NCBI GenBank assembly: GCA_963555705.1
Contig: OY743170.1
Span: 34,108,618 to 34,172,617, forward strand
Length of the DNA: 64,000 nt
Direction of reading: 5' to 3'
Source: Ligustrum vulgare
Lineage: Eukaryota; Streptophyta; Magnoliopsida; Lamiales; Oleaceae
Each line of letters opens with the position of its first letter. Position 1 is the stretch's first letter. The notes beneath the pieces are model-generated. The model searched no databases, was not told the origin of the DNA, and worked only from the letters and a program-made list of their open reading frames with translations. The position numbers were made by a program, and so were the translations under genes. Positions 57,562 to 64,000 of this stretch are shown here, piece after piece.

Positions 57562-58662
57562 TTTGTAAATTATAAATTAAAATAATCAAACATATTTTTT
57601 TATCTACACATTTTGTAAGACCCACAACTTAGTATACACATATTACCTTGGACCCACAACTTGAAAACACTACCAAAATAAGAACTATAGTTCGGAATCA
57701 GTAAATGTCATCCTTATGGACGAAAATATGAGAAAAATTTAACAAAATTGCACTATTCAATATGCAATATCATTCTATGAAACTATAAATGCATTTAGCA
57801 TTTTTAAAGCAGGTGAAGTTTTACCAAACTAAAAAATTATGTAAGGCTAAATTAATTATAAATGATTTTGTGTTTCGTTTAATGGGATTTTAAAAAAGAT
57901 TTCACTAGACGGTGAAAATCATAAATGTTTCAACACTGAACCAAGTCAAATATTGTATGCTCTTCTTTCTTTCTTCCTTCATTCCTGTTGCGTGTTTATT
58001 AACTGATGAAGCCCTAATTGACTTGATTAAAACATTTAACTGATGCATGAGATTTTTTAAATTCGAAAACAAAGATCACTAACATGTTTGATGCAAATTA
58101 AAAAAAATAATACTTATTATTATGCTTGTGATTTCTCCTTGGGTTTGAATCAAACCCATTAAGATCGTCCTAGTAATGATACTTCCCAATTATGGCACAT
58201 ACCCAATGAAAGCGGAATTTGAAAAAATTAAATGATAGATAAGAGTAAAATGAATGCATGAAGACGTCTCTGACATCTTAAGCTTTTGGATGGGATGGTT
58301 AACATCATATGATAGCCAAGTAAAAACTTGATACAAGTCTTGCCATATCCTTTAATGAAAATTGAGCAAATGATAGACCTTCAATCTAAAATTTCAAGTC
58401 TACACGTGAAGGTACATGTTCTAGAAAAGATTTAAATGAAACACGTGACCTCTCACTGACTGTTTAAGCTTTTACATGATGATGATGAGATGATTAAAAG
58501 AATCTCATAACATAATATGTAAATACACATGCAAGCTCGTAGCACGTAGATACACAGGCTCTAGATTGTAAGACAAGTAAACAAGTGTCAAATTTTATTT
58601 GGCATGCACGTGAATCAGGATTCATGTGTTTTGGGGCCCATAATTCAGTTTTTAAAATATTA
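57562..58662. other. Intergenic, no feature seen
   Basis: AT-rich single-copy-like DNA upstream of the minus-strand gene. Short frames only. Confidence 0.4.
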
Positions 58663-58965
58663 CACCCTTCATCCCATAAAGATAGCCCCCCTACTCATTT
58701 TCACACAGATTAAGAAATGTCAATTAATGTTGTCGTAAAAATAAGCTTTACAATCTCTTTTCCAAATATATCCCTAATAAATTTTGTAATTTCCCATAAA
58801 ATTCAAATAGCATAAATTCATTTAGACTAATAAAAAACACATTAAATAAGGACAAAATGGGACAAAAAAATATTAACTTCACTCTCAAAAAAAAAAAAAA
58901 AGTGAGCTATCTTTTTGGGACGGACGAAAAAGGAATAGTGGACTATCTTTGTGGGACGGAGGGAG
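58663..58965. mobile_element. Stowaway MITE (Tc1/mariner type)
   Basis: The right end CTTTGTGGGACGGAGGGAG is the Stowaway consensus (CTCCCTCCGTCCC inverted). The left end CACCCTTCATCCCATAAAG is its degraded partner. TA lies on both sides (58661-58662 and 58966-58967). Confidence 0.88.
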
Positions 58966-59913
58966 TAATATCTCGTATAATTAAAGGACTAAATAACACA
59001 TGGCTTAGTGGTAGTGTTTTGTAAGTCTGAGGTGGTGTCTGAAACTTGCTGAGATGCTTTATGCATCTTGTATTTTAGTCAGACCCATAATATACTTCCT
59101 ATTAAAATTCTTTAATAAAAACAAATAGCTTTGCAAGTAAAGTTATTTATCTAATATTTAAATTGGAAAAACTTTATTTAGCCCCTGTTTAAGCCCCATT
59201 ATTCAAAATTTCATTTTTTTATAAACTCATTTTTAACCACACATTCTCCAAACAATTATTATTACATAACTCATTATTTTGTCAAAAATGGGGCTCGAGG
59301 CTTAGATACTCTCTTTTTTTACCATTGGATTTTAAGCATTTAAAAGGGTCCTTTTTCCAAATTTTCCCTACGTTTATTTTCAACCACGTATTTCTATGGG
59401 ACTCACCACTTTTCATATTTTTCAACAACACATTTTCTCAAAATCCTAAAATTCAAAAAAAAAAAAAAAAAAAAAAGCATCGTAAGTTAGGTAGAATTTA
59501 TAGTTTTTCCAAATTCAACAAACTGGACATCTTGAAAGTTATTTAATAAATACTTAGCTCAAGCATTAATCACTCCCTAATTTGCCACTGGAAATCCATA
59601 AATCTATTTTCTCTTCCACTACAACTAATTATGGAAGTTCAAATAATTATGTTATGCTATAAATTTTGCAAATTTTAAGTGTGTACCAGAAAGTTCTTAT
59701 ACTGGTATCAAAACTAAAACAGTGGACTTCAAAAACATCGACATTTTTACTTTAACATCTCTTCCAAAACATGAGAGGTTCAACCTACGGTTAGATTGCG
59801 AATAGAGTATTATGATTTTCTGTTGACATATTTCATTTGTACCTACTGGACTCTAGTGAAACGAATTTTGTTAATGTTGCTTGAGATTGCAGCTTCAAAT
59901 AGCTAGCATCTTA
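58966..59913. other. Intergenic, no gene seen
   Basis: AT-rich, with an A-run at 59454-59477. No coding signal. The last 55 bp begin a direct repeat shared with 60376-60436. Confidence 0.4.
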
Positions 59914-60324
59914 GAGCATCCGCATTGGATGTGTTCATTCACATGTTATTGTCATATGTTAAGTAGAGATCAAATTTATATCTACAATGGATGTGTTAGT
60001 ATGTTAGTTAAGTGCGTTTATTATAAACACAAGTTAACTTGTTTGCTATAGCTAGCATTTTAGCTAGCTGATGTGACATATAATTAGTTTTTCTTTCTTT
60101 TTGGTTCCAATCTCACATATACCAAACAAAAAATATATATGTATGTATATGTACATATACGTTGGAATGTTAAAGATATGGTTGACTAGTTAAATATAAC
60201 TAGTCTAATGTGATAGTCAAACACTAGCTAAACTTAACATGTATATATGTCAATTAATATTCACTTTATTGTCTATGGGGCGAGGTTTAGCTAGCAAATA
60301 TTCGCATATTCATTCCGGATACTC
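59914..60324. mobile_element. Tourist-like MITE
   Basis: Ends GAGCATCCGCATTGGATGTG and the inverse of GAGTATCCGGAATGAATATG are imperfect inverted repeats. The flanking trinucleotides are TTA and TTG. Direct repeats (GAATTTTG..GTTGCTTG.GATTG.AGCTTCAAATAG) at 59865-59901 and 60385-60421 flank it. Confidence 0.5.
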
Positions 60325-63299
60325 TTGGTAAATGATCAGCTGTTAGCAGCAGAATCCTGATACCAAGCCATCTTAGTGAAAAGAATTTTGCTATTGTTGC
60401 TTGGGATTGGAGCTTCAAATAGATTGCATCTTAGTAACTCTTCAGCTCTTCAGCAGTTAGCAGGAGATTCCTGATCCCAAGCCATTAAATTGCAAACTTA
60501 CTGGTACGAAACTATTACCAGCTCTTTCTTGATACAACTTTTGGGGAAAAAAAATAATCAACTTGTTTTTGTTTTAACTGTTTATTGCACCTACCACATA
60601 TACTATTTATTGACTTCACCAACTATTTTTTTCATAAGCCAGTAATTGTTAGTAATTTGCAAGATAGCCGTGAAGCAGCTGAGAAGATAAGCTTATCTCC
60701 ACTGAATTACTTAACTTATGGAAGAATAACTCAAGAAATATTGCAACTATATATAGAGCAGAATCATTATCTTACAACCAAAACAAAATGACAAAATAAT
60801 ATAGGTTAAATAAATTTATTCTTGGGATTTTCTGCAATAATCAGCACAGGCATTTATCTATTCCAATGAAGGCCTAATACAGATTTCTCATAAACCAAAC
60901 AGAATCCAACTCCAGTTAACCCCTGATATCTACAGTAATATATCTATCAGTTAGCCATTCCTGAGATAGGCTTCTTTGTATTTATTTCAATTCCTTATTT
61001 AGCGACATCAATTACCCAAATAATAGCAAAAAGGAAGATGAATTACCAGATGCGTCTCTGGTTTTTTTATTTAAACTTTTGCTTGGAGTGCAAGCTTCAG
61101 TACTTCAATAAAATCGAAAGAATTAAGTGAAAAAGAGGTTCAGATGTTTACATATAGGATGATCTTGCACAAAATTCAAGGCTCGATGTCCCCGGTGGCC
61201 GCCAAAGACGACGGTGAGAGATACGGCGACATAGGGTTTAAATCGTCTCACGGTTGGTTTTGATTTTGATTTCTCAATTTCTTTTTTTTTTTTTTTTTCC
61301 GACTGTTTGGTAAAGAAAGAACTAGTCAGGCAACGTTTTTATTAAACATGTTTGGTGGCGATTCTAATCCGAATTTGAGTAAATTTTGATAAATAAAACT
61401 TGATAAAATGTATAATTGAACTTGATTGTTAATTTTTACTTAAATTATAATCTGAATTTTAGTCACAATCAAATAGGGGTAAATACCATTCTTCAATGTT
61501 TGTTAGACTTCGTTCTGTAAAGCATTTATTAGCTATTTATAATTAATTTATTAATAATAAAAATTTTCAAATCATTTTTTAATAATAAACATAAAATCAT
61601 TTATAAACACCCAAAACAACCGAACAGAATATTATTGTCAAATAGCTTCAGGTTGCTTAATGCTACCATGAAAATTAATTTTTTACACCATTATTTTAAA
61701 TCCTACTGAATTCAAAAATGCTGTGAGAGGGATTGTATTTAAAAATAAAAGGAAAAGAATAAAAAAAAAAAAGAGCTTTTTGGATTTAGGAGCCGAGTTT
61801 CGTGCATAAATGAAAACAAGAAAGTTAAGGTCCTCCAAGGGAGACTTAACTTCTACCCACAAACCACATGACCCTCGATCCCACATGACAACAAACCAAT
61901 ATGAGTCAAACACCTTGCCAAATGGGTATTTTAAGGTATCCATTTGTGGACATCTTAAAATTTCCATAAATAAAAATGTCGGGTTCATGGGATCCAATAT
62001 GGGAGAAAAGTTTGCAATTGCATTTGATCATTATAGTGGTGATGGTGGGGGGAGAGAAAGTGCAAGATGACGTTTTAACGTGTCATGTGCATATTATAAC
62101 GTAAATAAGTTTCACTTATCATTTCTTAGGGCACAAAAGGATCATCACTTCTTAAAGTCATGCATACACATGTAACGACACACAGATAGTTTTCACATCC
62201 AGTAGCAGCACTTGTGTCGTTCTATAGTTTTCACTCATGTATAGGTTTTTTAAACGAATCAACCTCTAATAATTAACCCCTCATGTACGTAAGACATAAG
62301 GTCAACATGTGACAAAGAACTGTTAAAATGACATATTCATATGTTATTGAGTTTATAAAAGTACAAGTCATCCTACTGATTCATGTCAATTAAGTAATGA
62401 GCATATCCATCAAGTTTTGTACATGTCATATCCATCTAACAATGTAAATTAGTTCCAGTTAGTGGTTCTTGAGACAAGAATAAGGTGTGGCTGCTTATTA
62501 TCGTGTTTATCCACATAATGGTTACAATGTCCTTTTTTCATCTAAGTAATGAAACTTATGTCCTATGTTGTTTTCACTTTGATTTTGGTTTTTTCAACCC
62601 AAAAACTCGAGCAATAGACTCCCTAACCTATGTAAATGTGTTGCCCATGACACAATAATAGTTGAAATGACTTAGCCTTTGTTTGATAGGCTTTATTTGG
62701 ATGGTAAGATGGAAATCATTTGTCTTTTCTTCACACTAGCATTTCTTCCGTGCGATACATGAGATTTCTATTTATGATAATGATTAAGAATTCATGAAAA
62801 TATGTTAATTATATAATCATATCAAATAAAAAATATAGTACAAATAATATTTTATTACAAAATATTATAATTCAAAATTTTAAAAAAGACAAAACTAATC
62901 AAAATTGAAAAAGAAATAATACCTACCCGTCTTAAAATTTGGTGCTTAATTAAATTTTTTGTATTAGATTTGTTTTAATTTTATTTGTATTCATCACCAA
63001 TTTTCTTTTTAATTTATTTTAATTTTTTATTAAGTTTAATTTTTAACGTATTGATTACATATATTTTATAAAAATTTCAATGTGTGTGTGTGTGTGTATA
63101 TTATAAAAATTGTACGGTGCTAAAGACATTTACTTTTTTTTTTAATTGAAAATAAATGTTTGCACAATGCTCAAAACATTTAATGTTTTTTATTTCTTTG
63201 TTTGTTTTTGGCAAGAAAGTTTCCCGATTTAAAAAGTTAATTTGGGCGAGAAACTATGTGCGTAGAATGGTGGCGGTTATCCTATTATATATATGATCG
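60325..63299. other. Intergenic, no gene seen
   Basis: Holds the second direct-repeat copy (60340-60490) and a short GC-richer patch at 61185-61260 of uncertain nature. There is also a (TG)n tract at 63083-63098. Frames at 61683-62070 on both strands lack any recognisable motif. Confidence 0.4.
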
Positions 63300-63309
63300 A
63301 TACGATTTC

Positions 63310-64000
63310 ACTCCGCCAGGATGGGCTAAGGGTATGAAACATGACAGGTCAGCCCATCTTGGTCATAAGGCCGACATGTGTGCCCGGTCTCTCTACAGTC
63401 ACTAACCAAAACAATCGAAAGGTCGGGCAATTGTGCCTGGGCAAGCATGGACAGAGCATTTTCCCAGAGTCAATAGGTTCTTTAACGCCTTTACTCATAG
63501 GAAAGCTTACTTGCCCGGGCTTCTTGTCATGAGATTGGGTGTTCCCGACCTTATCTTGGCATGTGCCTTTTTAAAATGTTGTGATCGGTCCATCTCGGCC
63601 ACATTACTCCTGGAGGCCCAATAGAAATAGGACTCTAAGCCTTCTTCGTTTATGGGCTGGCTTCTTGGGCCCCCAGAATAAAATGTATCCTATAAGGAGA
63701 CATCCTAAAAAAGGGGGGGAGCTCAATTCTTGTAAGGTTAGAACTCTTCCTAAAAGGTAGGTTTATATCAAAAATGACTCCTTTAATTAAAGAAGGTTAT
63801 GGGCTTTTCAGCTCTATAAATACAGCTCATTTGATCACGTATTATTCATTCAGAATTCTTTACGTATTTCCAGTTATACATTCTCTCTACTTTTCTCCAG
63901 AATACTATTTCTCACACCGGAGGGGTGACGGGGAGAATCCTCCTCGTCTTTTTGCAGATCATCCAAGGCAAATTCGTTCATCTTTTCCAGTGATCAAGCT
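63310..64000 (+). mobile_element. Partial LTR of a gypsy-type element at the window edge
   Basis: A promoter-like CTCTATAAATACAGCTC near 63813-63829 is followed by a CATTCAGAATTC..TTCTCTC leader and a GGAGGGGTGACGGGGAGAAT block near 63920. This resembles the U3-R-U5 of Tat/Ogre-group LTRs, which carry TATAAATA and a GTCGGAGGG motif. The start is not fixed and the element runs off the window, so this is moderate at best. Confidence 0.5.

Noticed and set aside
61683..62070. Overlapping open frames on both strands (104 and 86 residues)
   Set aside because: No motif, no splice partner, poly-A-rich surroundings; most likely chance.

Overview
This is a window of nuclear DNA from a flowering plant, most likely a eudicot. 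It is AT-rich, its genes have GT-AG introns, and it is crowded with plant transposon families: Copia, Ty3/gypsy chromovirus, Athila/Tat, Cassandra, FAR1-type Mutator (MULE), Pack-MULE, Helitron, hAT-like MITEs and Stowaway. I can support only two intact host genes. They are a five-exon cytochrome P450 of the CYP714 type (3004-6279, + strand, 513 aa predicted) and a six-exon conserved plant protein of unknown function (52433-57196, - strand, 509 aa predicted). For both, every exon joins in phase.

Layout. 1-2868: the broken 3' half of a Copia element ending in an LTR. The P450 start codon lies only about 135 bp beyond that LTR, so the P450 promoter borders on or overlaps transposon DNA. 3004-6279: the P450, with a MITE in intron 1 and a 105-bp tandem duplication in intron 3. 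6445-6969: a hAT-like MITE. 7137-8525: a Pack-MULE with long inverted repeats, a perfect 9-bp target duplication and captured receptor-kinase fragments. About 8540-10520: a decayed second Copia element. 10433-13904: a tandem duplication.

About 13.2-51.45 kb is best read as one old minus-strand Copia element ('R') swollen by nested insertions. Its 5' LTR begins at 51449 and its RT/RNase H remnants lie at 29904-29454 and 23892-23639. LTR-homologous sequence resumes below 15211. Lodged in it are a solo LTR (14332-15070), a Tat/Athila-type element without reverse transcriptase (15212-23638), a chromovirus (23898-29448), a Helitron with gene fragments (29905-31785) and a FAR1-type MULE (about 32371-51250). 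The MULE carries a zinc-finger gene (CCHC plus GRF-like) on the + strand and a FAR1 transposase on the - strand, in convergent orientation as in MuDR. The zinc-finger gene is split by a tandem LTR-retroelement array (33237-47329) of four LTRs and three gag-protease-only units. The first unit holds a further insertion (34320-39440) with a 5-bp target duplication whose left end is a Cassandra LTR and whose right end is a Tekay-type chromovirus LTR.

51450-64000 is lower-copy sequence holding the unknown gene and several MITEs. It ends in the start of another LTR that runs off the window. The most notable items are the gag-protease tandem array with palindrome-rich LTRs, the Cassandra/Tekay composite, and the two-gene FAR1 MULE.

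All calls come from reading the sequence. No database search or alignment program was run, so family names rest on motif recognition and percentages are not given.
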